From: Brevibacterium sp. S111
GTDB taxonomy: Bacteria > Actinomycetota > Actinomycetes > Actinomycetales > Brevibacteriaceae
Reading direction: 5' to 3'
NCBI RefSeq assembly: GCF_004745075.1
Contig: NZ_RHFH01000016.1
Location: forward strand, 1-63,807
Length of the DNA stretch: 63,807 nt
Both the position numbers and the translations under genes were made by a program. Of the stretch, positions 15,881 to 24,621 are shown one piece after another. Within the stretch, counting starts at the first letter, position 1; each line of letters opens with the position of its first letter. The notes beneath the pieces were generated by a model. That model did not search any database and had not been told where the DNA came from. It was given only the letters and a program-made list of their open reading frames with translations.

Positions 15881-17095
15881 TCAGACGAGCACGCCTTCGA
15901 GGTAGACGGCATTGACCCGGCTCTCGATCCCGCGGACATCGTCCGTGCGCAGATCCCCCTCCACGACGACGAGATCGGCCAGCCCGCCTTCGCCGAGGTG
16001 ACCCACCCGATCATCGTCGAGCACACGAGCCGCCACCGAGGTCCCGGCGCAGAGGGCTTCGACGGTCGAGAGTCCCACCTCGGCGAGCAGGCTGATCTCT
16101 TCGAGGTTCTGCCCGTGTGGGCCGACTCCGGCGTCGGTGCCCAGCGCGATCGGCGCCCCGGCCTCATGGGCGCGGGCGATCGAGTTCTGGTGCGTTTCGA
16201 CGACACGGTGGGCTTTGTCGACGACGGTGGTGGGCAGGCTCGCCCCCGCCTCGGCGGCCTTGATCACTGCCTGCGGGGCCTGCAGGGTCGGGACGAGGTA
16301 GGTGCCGTGTTCGAGCATGAGGTCGATGGCTTCGTCGTCGAGGTAGATTCCGTGTTCGATCGATCGGACACCCGCACGCACGGCGGACTTGATTCCCGGC
16401 GCGCCCTGGGCATGGGACATGACATGGGCGCCTTGGGCGGCCGCCTCGGCGACGATGACTGCGATCTCGGCTTCGGTGAACTGAGAGTGGCGAGGATCGT
16501 CCCGCGGCGAGAGCACCCCACCGGTGGAACAGATCTTGATGTGGTCGGCACCTGCCCGCAGCAGTTCGCGCGTCTTCTTCTGCACGCCTTCGAGCCCGTC
16601 GGCGACGCCGGAGGGTCGGCCGGGGTGGGGGCCGAGAAACGGCGATTCGGTTCCGGAGACGAGGTGGAAGTCTCCGTGGCCGCCGGTCTGGGACATGATG
16701 TTGACCGCGATCGTCAGCCGCGGCCCACGCACCACGCCTGTCTCCACGGCGACTTTCGCCCCGAGGTCGGTGCCGCCGGCGTCGCGGACCGTGGTCACCC
16801 CGCCCTTGAGCGTGGACTCCATATGGGCGACGGAGTTGTAGAACTGCAGCGAGAACGGATCGTGGAAGTTCGAGGACGAGGCCGCCCCCGAGCTCGTCAA
16901 GTGGACGTGGCAGTCGATGATTCCCGGGATGATCGTCTGGCCCGTGCAGTCGACGAAGTCATCTGAGGCGTTGTGCGATCCCTGGCCGCCCTCCGTCACC
17001 GAGGCGACCCGCCCTCCGTCGAGGACGACGTCCCGGGTGCCGGGCAGGAATCGGGTGCCGTCGAAGACCGTGGCGTGGGACAGAACTGTGACCAT
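15881..17095 (-). CDS. amidohydrolase (Xaa-Pro prolidase/imidazolonepropionase-like)
   Basis: A 404-residue metal-dependent hydrolase of the amidohydrolase superfamily. Visible metal ligands: CHVHL near 66-70, the probable carboxylated Lys in HIKICSTGG, His in MSHAQG and SIEHGIY, and the terminal Asp in LGTDAGVG. The subgroup resembles cytosolic Xaa-Pro dipeptidase-type amidohydrolases; the substrate is uncertain. The start at 17095 (MVTVLSHATVFDG) has GAGGAG seven bases upstream; an in-frame ATG at 17113 is less likely. The gene stands alone, and its 5' flank contains an 8-bp tandem array. Confidence 0.85.
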   Translation of the reverse strand: MVTVLSHATVFDGTRFLPGTRDVVLDGGRVASVTEGGQGSHNASDDFVDCTGQTIIPGIIDCHVHLTSSGAASSSNFHDPFSLQFYNSVAHMESTLKGGVTTVRDAGGTDLGAKVAVETGVVRGPRLTIAVNIMSQTGGHGDFHLVSGTESPFLGPHPGRPSGVADGLEGVQKKTRELLRAGADHIKICSTGGVLSPRDDPRHSQFTEAEIAVIVAEAAAQGAHVMSHAQGAPGIKSAVRAGVRSIEHGIYLDDEAIDLMLEHGTYLVPTLQAPQAVIKAAEAGASLPTTVVDKAHRVVETHQNSIARAHEAGAPIALGTDAGVGPHGQNLEEISLLAEVGLSTVEALCAGTSVAARVLDDDRVGHLGEGGLADLVVVEGDLRTDDVRGIESRVNAVYLEGVLV

Positions 17096-17183
17096 GGGCG
17101 TGCTCCTCATCATTGAAAACCAACTGGTCGGCCGTGTGCAGCCGATCCTTCACATCTATCACGGACTCCCCCGCCCGTACACA

Positions 17184-17303
17184 GTGAAGCAGTGAGGCCG
17201 TGAAGCTGTGAGGTAGCGAGACCGTGAAGCAGTAAGGCCGTGGGGCGGTGAGGCAGCCAGGAAGCGAGGCAGTGAGACTGTGAGACTGTGAGGCCGTGAG
17301 TGA
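17184..17303. repeat. 15-copy degenerate 8-bp tandem array (consensus GTGAGGCN)
   Basis: Fifteen consecutive 8-base units with no gaps, starting GTGAAGCA, GTGAGGCC, GTGAAGCT. Units 13 and 14 are identical (GTGAGACT). It lies 89 bases upstream of the amidohydrolase start and 70 bases downstream of the GNAT stop. Both genes are on the minus strand, so it sits in the amidohydrolase promoter area. Confidence 0.9.
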
Positions 17304-17372
17304 TGTTGGCGGTCAGACTCGCACGCGACTGTCTGACACGTCGGGACCACGCTCCGGGCCCGACGTGTAGGG

Positions 17373-18254
17373 TCAGTCCGTCTTGAGTCGTCGGACGAGG
17401 ACGTCGGAGCCCCCATTCCGACCGACCGAGACGAAGCCCCGGTCGGTGTAGAGCTTCGCTGCGCCGTTGCCGTCTTCGACGGCGAGGCTCACTGCGGGGT
17501 ATCCGCTCATCCGCACGAGCGCACACACGGTGTCGACGAGGGCGCCGCCGATCCCCTGCCCTTGGTATTCGGGGAGGACTGCGACGGAGAGCTCGGGGAT
17601 GTCAGCGGCGACCCAGCCGTACCCGGTGAAGGGCGCAGCATCGTCGGCCGGTGTCAGATCGGCGGACGCCGTCTCGGCACCTTCCCCCTCTGCTTCCGCG
17701 GCGGCGGTGTCAGCGGTCTCGTCCTCCACGCTTCCACCGTCAGCCTCGCCCGCACCGTCAGCCTCACCCGCACCGTCGGCAGCCCCTGTGCCCTCAGCCT
17801 CACCCGCACCGGCCGTACTCTCAGCTTCTCCCGCTGCGTCGGTCACGATCTCGCTGGGGACCACCTCGGCGCCGGATTTCCCCAGAGCCGCCGCGAAGTC
17901 CCCGCCCACACGTTCGTCGACCTTGCCGACGACGTCGGCGATATCGGCCAAGCGCACCCAAGCGAGCCCGACGATCGGCGAGTCGGTGTCCGCCTCGGCG
18001 TGGGCGGCCACGGCGATGTCACCGTCGCGTCCCCAATCGCGGTAGTAGAAGACGGCGTCGCTGCGGTAGCGGAGCTCGTCGATCTCGATGCGCGGCTGGT
18101 CCATGGACCAGTTGAAGCACAGGTCGAGGAAGGGCAGGAAGATTTCGTCGTCGGCCCCAGCCGGCAGCGGACGGATCCGTCCGCGCAGCCAGGAGGACCC
18201 AGCCTCGGCGGGGGTGGTCTGCGGGTCCTGAGCTTCGTTCTTCCCAGCGGTCAT
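17373..18254 (-). CDS. GNAT-family N-acetyltransferase with acidic insertion
   Basis: A 293-residue acetyltransferase. The acetyl-CoA binding motif A is VAVLPEYQGQGIGGALV near 226-242, followed by SLAVEDGNGAAKLYTDRGF. Between the N-terminal half of the fold (to about 130) and motif A lies an insert of about 90 residues rich in Ala, Glu, Gly and Asp, including GEADGAGEADGG repeats. A normal GNAT of this kind is 170-200 residues, so the insertion accounts for the extra length. The start overlaps the upstream MATE stop as ATGA. The acceptor substrate is unknown. Confidence 0.82.
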   Translation of the reverse strand: MTAGKNEAQDPQTTPAEAGSSWLRGRIRPLPAGADDEIFLPFLDLCFNWSMDQPRIEIDELRYRSDAVFYYRDWGRDGDIAVAAHAEADTDSPIVGLAWVRLADIADVVGKVDERVGGDFAAALGKSGAEVVPSEIVTDAAGEAESTAGAGEAEGTGAADGAGEADGAGEADGGSVEDETADTAAAEAEGEGAETASADLTPADDAAPFTGYGWVAADIPELSVAVLPEYQGQGIGGALVDTVCALVRMSGYPAVSLAVEDGNGAAKLYTDRGFVSVGRNGGSDVLVRRLKTD

Positions 18255-19567
18255 GAGATTCCTTTCTCAACGGCGCGATCGATCCACGCCCGGTTGCGGA
18301 CTCGCCAACCCAAGGTCACGGCGCGCAGGCCGACGAATCCGATGCAGAATGCGGCCCAGAGTCCCGGCGCGCCCGGCCACAGTGCGACGATCGGAACGAG
18401 CAGGATCGCATACCCGACCACAGCGACCAATTGTGCCAGAGCGAGGTAGCGCGCGTCCTCGGCTCCCATGAGAACGCCGTCGAGGACGAAGACGTACCCG
18501 GCGATCGGCATGCTCACCGCCAGCACCGGCAGCAGTGCGGTCAGTTCGGTGACCACCTCGGCGTCAGAGGCGAAGGCCCGCGGGATGATGCCGGAGCCGG
18601 CGAACAGGATGACGCCGACGACGAGGCCGAAGACGATTCCCCACAGGCACAGTCGCCGGTTGATCGCGGCGACTGCCTCGGCGTTCCTCGCCCCCAGCTC
18701 GAGCCCGATCATCGCCTGGCCTGCGATGGCAAGCGAATCGAGGGCGAGAGCGAGAGCGAAGAAGATGCTCTGGGCGACCTGGATCGCGGCGAGTTCCGTG
18801 GTGCCCATCGATGTGGCGATGAACACGAGGATGATGAGTGCGGCACGCAGCGAGATGTTGCGGACGAGCAGCCAGCCGGAGGTCTTCGCCGAGGTGAACA
18901 CGCCCGACCAGTCGGGGCGGACGGTGGCGTGGAGACGCTTGGCCGCACGCACGGAGATGACGATGTAGACGGTGCACATCCCGGCCTGCGCGATGACTGT
19001 GCCCATCGCAGAACCCGCCACACCCATATCGAGCCCGTAGATGAACAGCGCGTTGAGGCCGATGTTCGCCACACATCCGACGGCCGCGACGATCAGCGGG
19101 GTCTTCGTGTCCTGCAGCCCGCGCAGGAGTCCGGTGGCGGCGATGACGGTGAGCATGAACGGCAGACCCCACCAGGAGATCGCCAGGTAGGAATGCGCCC
19201 CCGAGGTGATCGCCGGCCCCGGATCGAAAGCTGCGATCGCGGTGTCCAACAGGGGCAGTCCGATGATGATGAGCAGCACCGAAGTGCACAGGGCGAGCCA
19301 GATTCCGTCGAAGCCGGCCGTGATCGCTCCCGCCCGGTCCCCCGATCCCATCCGTTTGGCGACGCGCGGGGTCGTGGCATAGGCGAGGAAGATCATCAGA
19401 CCGAGGACCGTCTGCAGAATCGTCGAGGCAATCGCCAGTGATCCCAAAGCACCCGCGCCGAGGTGGCCGACCATAGCCGTGTCCGTGAGCAGAAAAATCG
19501 GTTCGGCGATCAGGGCTCCGAGTGCGGGGAGGGCCAAACGGAGAATGTTCTTGTCGATCGCTGCCAC
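18251..19567 (-). CDS. MATE-family (DinF-like) efflux transporter
   Basis: A 438-residue multidrug and toxin extrusion carrier with twelve predicted membrane segments. The N-terminal half shows LRLALPALGALIAEPIFLLTDTAMVGHLG, the classic MATE start. The second bundle begins near LLVRNISLRAALIILVF. DinF-type MATE proteins export cationic compounds using a Na+ or H+ gradient. It is the first gene of a two-gene unit with the GNAT enzyme; pairing of an exporter and an acetyltransferase may indicate detoxification, but this is only context. Confidence 0.88.
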   Translation of the reverse strand: MAAIDKNILRLALPALGALIAEPIFLLTDTAMVGHLGAGALGSLAIASTILQTVLGLMIFLAYATTPRVAKRMGSGDRAGAITAGFDGIWLALCTSVLLIIIGLPLLDTAIAAFDPGPAITSGAHSYLAISWWGLPFMLTVIAATGLLRGLQDTKTPLIVAAVGCVANIGLNALFIYGLDMGVAGSAMGTVIAQAGMCTVYIVISVRAAKRLHATVRPDWSGVFTSAKTSGWLLVRNISLRAALIILVFIATSMGTTELAAIQVAQSIFFALALALDSLAIAGQAMIGLELGARNAEAVAAINRRLCLWGIVFGLVVGVILFAGSGIIPRAFASDAEVVTELTALLPVLAVSMPIAGYVFVLDGVLMGAEDARYLALAQLVAVVGYAILLVPIVALWPGAPGLWAAFCIGFVGLRAVTLGWRVRNRAWIDRAVEKGIS

Positions 19568-19762
19568 AGGTCGATTCTAACGAATCGCCCTCGCCGAGAG
19601 CCCAAGTGAGCAGTGGAGTGACCGCTGTGTCGGGAATGCAGGTCGGGTGGACGCAGGGTCGGGGACACTGACCGGGCAGCCGTCGGACCGAGCGCAGAGC
19701 CTGCTCGGAATCTCGTGTCAGTGGCGAACGATACTGTGGGATGACAAACAACGGAGAGATGA

Positions 19763-19852
19763 ATGGATTTGCAGTCAAGCTATTTGGACGGACTGTTTGT
19801 GACTGGCTGTTCTATTTGTAATCAGATAGTAATATTCATCTCTATCTCCTGA
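19763..19852 (+). CDS. possible 29-residue peptide upstream of the HNH gene
   Basis: An ATG at 19763 has ACGGAG ending seven bases upstream and opens a frame of 29 codons ending in TGA at 19850-19852. The peptide is hydrophobic at its C-terminus (NQIVIFISIS) and has two Cys. The region is strongly AT-rich for this genome. Supporting evidence is only the good Shine-Dalgarno; it may be a leader peptide or chance. The stop is four bases before the TATAAT of the downstream promoter. Confidence 0.3.
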   Translation: MDLQSSYLDGLFVTGCSICNQIVIFISIS

Positions 19853-19861
19853 TCGTATAAT
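19833..19861 (+). promoter_or_regulatory. AT-rich promoter of the DUF222-HNH gene with inverted-repeat operator
   Basis: A perfect TATAAT lies at 19856-19861, with a weak -35 (TATTCA) 17 bases upstream. AGAGATGAAT (19755-19764) is mirrored by ATTCATCTCT (19834-19843), the latter overlapping the -35 position. The arrangement could be an operator pair for looping repression. This is inferred from sequence only. Confidence 0.5.
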
Positions 19862-19920
19862 TGAGGTAGGGACTTTCCCGACGCTCGACTTCCACAGAGA
19901 CGTGGAGAGAGGCAGCACCG

Positions 19921-22900
19921 ATGAAGACCATCGGCAACAACGACAGCTCGACATCGATCCTGCCTGCTGCTCCCCCTGCCGACGCGGACGCTCAACTCCT
20001 GGCTGAGCACCGCCGGACGCATGGTCGTCGGCTCGAGATCGCCGAAGACAGCGACCTCATTGACTTGCTCCGTGCCTACACCGAAAGCAGTCTCGCTCAG
20101 TTCAATTCCCTCATCGCCACCAGCCGAGCGGTCGTCCAAGACGTGGCCTATGTCCTCGGCCTCAAGGCAGGAAAGCCTGACTCTGTCTACGAGTTCGCCC
20201 CTTTCACGGAGACCGTCACACGCCACTGCGGTGCCGTGCCCGGGACATCCGCTGGCTGCGCGGAAAGCGCCGCGGAGGATGCTCACGGCAACAGGGCCCT
20301 TGCAGGCGGTGGCTCCCCGACCGGCGAGGAGGCGAGCGCACCAGCCGTCGAGGAGTCTTCGTCTCCATCAGCGTCCCCATCGGTTGCGGCGGAACGCTCC
20401 CGTGCGTCGGCGCCTTCCGCCGACGCCGGCCGGCGCTCGTTCACGGGTCAGCTCACGGCCGCTGAGACTCTCGCCTGGACGACGGCATTGGCTCAGGTCG
20501 AAGCGGAGACCGGCACGAAGTTCGGCACAGGACGAGGACGGAAGAAGAACCGCGCCGCGGGCCGGCACCTGCGTCGTGTGCGCATGTTGGCTCAACAGCT
20601 GCTCGACAGCCCCGAACCCCTGCCCGACTTCCCCGGCTTCGACCCGAAGCTCACGTTCTTCACGTGGCTGCGCGGCAACATCGAGATGACGGAGGCCGGC
20701 GTGTACTCCAGCCTGCTCGGAGCCACGACGAGCAATTCGCTTCGCCATATGACCTCGGCGATGACATTTGCGCACGGACTGCCGAAGTTCCTGCGCCGCT
20801 GCCTCGACGGCGATTTCACCATCGAACACGTCGACTGTGTGACCCGCGCGTGCCGCGATCTCCATTTCGAGCATTTCCCCGCGATCGACAACTTTCTGGC
20901 CAGGCGGCGCGCCGATATCACGATCGAGACGTTCAAGCGTTCACTCGCACTCAAGATTGCGGCAACCCAGCCGCCCGACGACACCCTCGAAAGCGTCGCC
21001 CTGCGCCGTCGCGTCGACTATTCCGCCGGTGACGACGGAACCGCCTACCTCACCCTGACCGGGCCCGCGCCCGAACTCCAGGCCTGCTACCGGAGACTGG
21101 ATGCATTCGCGCGTGCCGTCTATAAGAGCAACACCAGTGCCTTCTCCGGCCAGCTGAAGGACGGAGACTGCTTCGATGACGACCGATCGATCTCGGCGCT
21201 CATGTTCGACATCCTCACCCGGACGAGACCGCAGATGAAGCTGCGCATCATCAGCACCAACGGGGTTGACGGCAAGTCGACGAATACGGACTTCCCACTC
21301 GACGGGCTCCTCTCCGGGATCGACGGCGTCCCTCTGCGTGAGGGCGAGTCTCTGCTCGACCTCATCGAGCGCGTCTTCGATGACATGGACGCCAACGGAT
21401 ACTCCCACCAGACACAGGCGGAGTCCGCCAGAGCCCAGGATGACCCCGTCGCGAGTCGGCCAGAGACCGCCGACCTTTCACAGATCACCCCAGCCCATCG
21501 TGCCTTTGAGTCACAGCTCCTCGAAGCCATTCTCAGCAGCCGCACCACCCCGAGCGACAGCACCGGCCCAGCGGCCAACAAACCCGTCGGAGAGGAACTG
21601 ACCGGCGCTCTCGCTTCCCTCATCGGATCACGCGCCAGCGGGGCACGACCCGCTGGCGAAGACACAGGCGAAGCAGTCGTCGGTTCTCCCGACGCGTTCG
21701 GACTGCCGATCCGTCACGAAGGAGCCCGTCGAATCAGCTTCGAGTTCCTCCTGGACATGCCGACGAACGAGTACTGGCTGTCGAATCAGGCACGGACCTT
21801 CATCACCGTGCCCATGCTGACCCTGCTCAGCCAGCTCCAAGAGCAATGCGACGGAGACCACGTCGATGCTCACGCCGGCGAGGCCGCTGCTCCCCCACCC
21901 TCAGGAGCACCACCAACGTCCGAGCCACCGCCCGAGGGCGCACCACCTGTATCCGAGCCACCACCCACTGGCGCACCATCAACATTCGACCCACCGCCGA
22001 CCGACTCATCACCAACATTCGAGCTACCGCCCTCCGACGCACCATTGACTTCGGACGAGGTGTGCAATCTCGCTGGAACACTGCCGGACGGATCCCCGAT
22101 CCCTGCCGATATGGCACGCAGGGTCGCCGGGTACTCCACCACCTGGACTCGCCTGCTCACCGACCCGGCGACCGGCACTCCCGTCGACGCGAAGGCGACG
22201 ACTTACGCAATCCCCAACAGCATTCGAAGAACACTGGTCGCACAGTTCGTGACCTGCACGTTCCCCGGATGCACTCGGCCCGCCGAGACAACAGAGATCG
22301 ACCACATCGACCCCTTCAACCACTCTGATCCGAGTCAGGGAGGACTCACCCGGTTCGGGAATCTCCACTGCCTGTGCAAGGTCCACCACCAGCAGAAGAC
22401 CGACGGAAAGTACGACGTCAGGATGACCGAACCCGGTCATCTGGAATATGTGTTCCGTCGGGGCGCCACCGTTGAAGTCGTCGTTCCAGACAATCCCCTC
22501 AACGTTGAGCACGCGCGCCTGTTCCTCGAACGCTTCGGCCGCGGCATGCCCCGAACGAACAAGCCACCCGATCAGGAGAAGCAGCCAGCTCCCGGCGGGA
22601 AGTCGCCGTCGTCCAACGAGAAGTCATCGTCAGCGCACGACAAGTCATCGTCGTCGCACGAGAAGCCATTGCCTTCGCCCGATTGCGGTTCTCTGCCGAC
22701 CCCCGGTGAACGGCGGAGGGCATCGGCTTGCCCCGAGCCGGCTGCCGCCGACGGACAGCCCGGATGGAGAGAAGCCGATCCCCACTCCATTACGAGCTTC
22801 CAACCTTCTGCCCCAACCGATCCTGCCGAACGTCGGAGGGGAAGTGAGTCCCCGACCGAACATAGGGCGGGAAGCGAGTCCGGCGACGAGTCCGCCGTTC

Positions 22901-22944
22901 TCCGCGACTGGTTCTGGGACTCCGGAGAACCACCGCCGTTCTGA
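19921..22944 (+). CDS. DUF222 / HNH endonuclease protein (13E12-like)
   Basis: A 1007-residue member of the DUF222-HNH family, abundant and repetitive in actinobacterial genomes (the 13E12 repeat family of mycobacteria). DUF222 spans roughly 200-480, interrupted by low-complexity text. The HNH nuclease domain lies at about 770-830: TCTFPGCTRPAETTEIDHIDP, then NLHCLCKVHHQQKTDG, with the four Cys for a structural zinc and His residues of the active site. A Pro-rich repeat tract (about 657-712) precedes the nuclease, and the C-terminal 180 residues are Ser/Pro/Glu-rich. GGAGAGAGG provides the Shine-Dalgarno. At about twice the usual length it is exceptional. Its role (DNA repair, mobile element or competition) is not known. 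Confidence 0.88.
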   Translation: MKTIGNNDSSTSILPAAPPADADAQLLAEHRRTHGRRLEIAEDSDLIDLLRAYTESSLAQFNSLIATSRAVVQDVAYVLGLKAGKPDSVYEFAPFTETVTRHCGAVPGTSAGCAESAAEDAHGNRALAGGGSPTGEEASAPAVEESSSPSASPSVAAERSRASAPSADAGRRSFTGQLTAAETLAWTTALAQVEAETGTKFGTGRGRKKNRAAGRHLRRVRMLAQQLLDSPEPLPDFPGFDPKLTFFTWLRGNIEMTEAGVYSSLLGATTSNSLRHMTSAMTFAHGLPKFLRRCLDGDFTIEHVDCVTRACRDLHFEHFPAIDNFLARRRADITIETFKRSLALKIAATQPPDDTLESVALRRRVDYSAGDDGTAYLTLTGPAPELQACYRRLDAFARAVYKSNTSAFSGQLKDGDCFDDDRSISALMFDILTRTRPQMKLRIISTNGVDGKSTNTDFPLDGLLSGIDGVPLREGESLLDLIERVFDDMDANGYSHQTQAESARAQDDPVASRPETADLSQITPAHRAFESQLLEAILSSRTTPSDSTGPAANKPVGEELTGALASLIGSRASGARPAGEDTGEAVVGSPDAFGLPIRHEGARRISFEFLLDMPTNEYWLSNQARTFITVPMLTLLSQLQEQCDGDHVDAHAGEAAAPPPSGAPPTSEPPPEGAPPVSEPPPTGAPSTFDPPPTDSSPTFELPPSDAPLTSDEVCNLAGTLPDGSPIPADMARRVAGYSTTWTRLLTDPATGTPVDAKATTYAIPNSIRRTLVAQFVTCTFPGCTRPAETTEIDHIDPFNHSDPSQGGLTRFGNLHCLCKVHHQQKTDGKYDVRMTEPGHLEYVFRRGATVEVVVPDNPLNVEHARLFLERFGRGMPRTNKPPDQEKQPAPGGKSPSSNEKSSSAHDKSSSSHEKPLPSPDCGSLPTPGERRRASACPEPAAADGQPGWREADPHSITSFQPSAPTDPAERRRGSESPTEHRAGSESGDESAVLRDWFWDSGEPPPF
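21889..22056 (+). repeat. Pro-rich in-frame repeats in the HNH protein
   Basis: About five copies of an 11-residue unit of the form PPPSGAPPTSE (33 bases) separate DUF222 from the HNH domain. The copies are related but not identical. Confidence 0.75.
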
Positions 22945-22968
22945 TACACGGCCACGAGTCCGTACGAC

Positions 22969-23018
22969 ACAAGCCGGTGGCATCTGGATCAATCTCAATC
23001 CAGATGCCACCGGCTTGT
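22969..23018 (+). terminator. long terminator hairpin after the HNH gene
   Basis: A perfect 21-base inverted repeat (22969-22989 and 22998-23018) with an 8-base loop, 25 bases after the HNH stop. No T run follows. The symmetry allows it to act in both directions. Confidence 0.8.
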
Positions 23019-23110
23019 CAGTCCCTCAAACAGTCGACGCTTCAGACTCTCAGCCCTCCAGCGCGTCAACCTTTCAATACATCAGCGCATCATCGGTGCG
23101 GCGGACCGCT

Positions 23111-23174
23111 GTCACATCAGGAAGTCCGGGCAGCGAACCATCGTCACATCAGCGAGTCCGCGCAGCGAACGGCC
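23111..23174. repeat. 32-bp direct duplication in the HNH-thiolase spacer
   Basis: Two adjacent 32-base copies (23111-23142, 23143-23174), both starting GTCACATCAG and containing GCAGCGAAC, differ at a few positions. Fragments of the same motif (CATCAGC) recur on either side. The rest of the 349-base spacer holds no gene signal apart from the terminator. Confidence 0.65.
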
Positions 23175-23293
23175 ATTGCATCAGCACAACAACACCTCGG
23201 GCCACCAGCGCACAGGGACTTCACCACTTGGGAGCATCAGCTCCTCAGCGGCCCAAGGTTCGAGCACCTCGGCGGATGAAACGTCGTACGAGA

Positions 23294-24493
23294 TCAGCAG
23301 ACTTCGAACAGTCCGGCTGCACCCTGGCCGCCGCCGATGCACATCGTGACGACGACGTACTTGGCGCCGCGACGACGTCCCTCGATGAGAGCGTGCCCGA
23401 CGAGACGGGCACCCGTCATGCCATAGGGGTGACCGACGGAGATGCCGCCGCCATCGACGTTGTACTTCTCCGGGTCGATGCCGAGACGATCGCGGCAATA
23501 CAGCGCCTGCACAGCGAATGCCTCGTTGAGCTCCCACAGATCGATGTCATCGATAGACAGACCGTGCGTCTTCAGCAGCTTCGGGATCGCGAAGACCGGG
23601 CCGATGCCCATTTCGTCCGGCGCGCAACCGGCCACAGCCATACCGCGGTAGATACCCATCGGCTCGAGTCCGCGCCGACTTGCCTCCTCGCTGGACATGA
23701 CCACCGAGGCTGAAGCACCATCGGAGAGCTGAGAGGCGTTTCCGGCCGTGATACTCGGAACCTTCGATGCCACACCGGGTTCGAGCACCGGATTGAGACC
23801 GGCCAGGCTCTCCAGCGTCGTCGAAGGACGATTGCCCTCGTCGGCTGTGAGGAGGACCTCCTGTCGCGAAGTCTCCTTCGTCTCCTTATCGACAACGACT
23901 TTCGTCGTCGGCAGAGGCACGATCTCTTCGTCGAAACGGCCGGCTTCCTGACCGGCAGCAGTGCGCTGCTGCGAGGACAGCGAATACTCGTCCTGAGCTT
24001 CACGGCTGACGCCGTAGCGCTCAGCAACCACCTCGGCGGTGGCCAGCATCGGGTAGTAGATGCCGGGAACATTCTCTTCGAGCCACGGATCCTTCGCCCT
24101 GAACATGTTCATCTTGTCGTTCTGGACCAACGACACCGATTCCACGCCACCGCCCACGACGATCTCCTGACCATCGAAGAGCACCTGCTTCGCAGCAGTG
24201 GCGATGCCCATCAGACCCGACGAGCACTGCCGATCGATCGACATCCCCGGGACCGTCACGGGCAGACCCGCGCGCAACGCTGCCTGGCGGGCCACGTTCG
24301 TGCTCTGGCTGCCCTGCTGGAGCGCGGCGCCGAAGACGACGTCCTCGACCTCACCGCCTTCCAGACCTGCCCGCTCAACGGCATGCTTGATCGCATGTCC
24401 GGCAAGCTCCTGGGCCTGAGTGTCGTTGAATGCACCGCGGTAGGCCTTGCCGATCGGCGTGCGCGCGGTCGAGACTATGACTGCTTCTCTCAT
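23294..24493 (-). CDS. acetyl-CoA C-acyltransferase (thiolase)
   Basis: A 399-residue thiolase that condenses or cleaves beta-ketoacyl-CoA. The nucleophilic Cys is in [12 protein letters not shown] (about 92). The Asn/His motifs are NEAFAVQ and [14 protein letters not shown], and the second catalytic Cys lies in [13 protein letters not shown] at the C-terminus. Length and start ([17 protein letters not shown]) are standard for degradative or biosynthetic type II thiolases. It follows an SDR reductase gene on the same strand after 128 bases, a pairing typical of fatty-acid or branched-chain acyl-CoA metabolism. Whether it acts in beta-oxidation, isoleucine breakdown or polyester synthesis is open. 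Confidence 0.92.
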   Translation of the reverse strand: MREAVIVSTARTPIGKAYRGAFNDTQAQELAGHAIKHAVERAGLEGGEVEDVVFGAALQQGSQSTNVARQAALRAGLPVTVPGMSIDRQCSSGLMGIATAAKQVLFDGQEIVVGGGVESVSLVQNDKMNMFRAKDPWLEENVPGIYYPMLATAEVVAERYGVSREAQDEYSLSSQQRTAAGQEAGRFDEEIVPLPTTKVVVDKETKETSRQEVLLTADEGNRPSTTLESLAGLNPVLEPGVASKVPSITAGNASQLSDGASASVVMSSEEASRRGLEPMGIYRGMAVAGCAPDEMGIGPVFAIPKLLKTHGLSIDDIDLWELNEAFAVQALYCRDRLGIDPEKYNVDGGGISVGHPYGMTGARLVGHALIEGRRRGAKYVVVTMCIGGGQGAAGLFEVC

Positions 24494-24621
24494 GGATCTA
24501 ACCTTTCGAAGATGTCGAACATCGCGTCATGAGTTCATGGATGGTGCTGGCCTGCGAGAACTGCTGCCCGCCAGCAGGCACTGACGTGCGGGATCCGCTT
24601 CCCGCAAACAGGTGCTCACGG

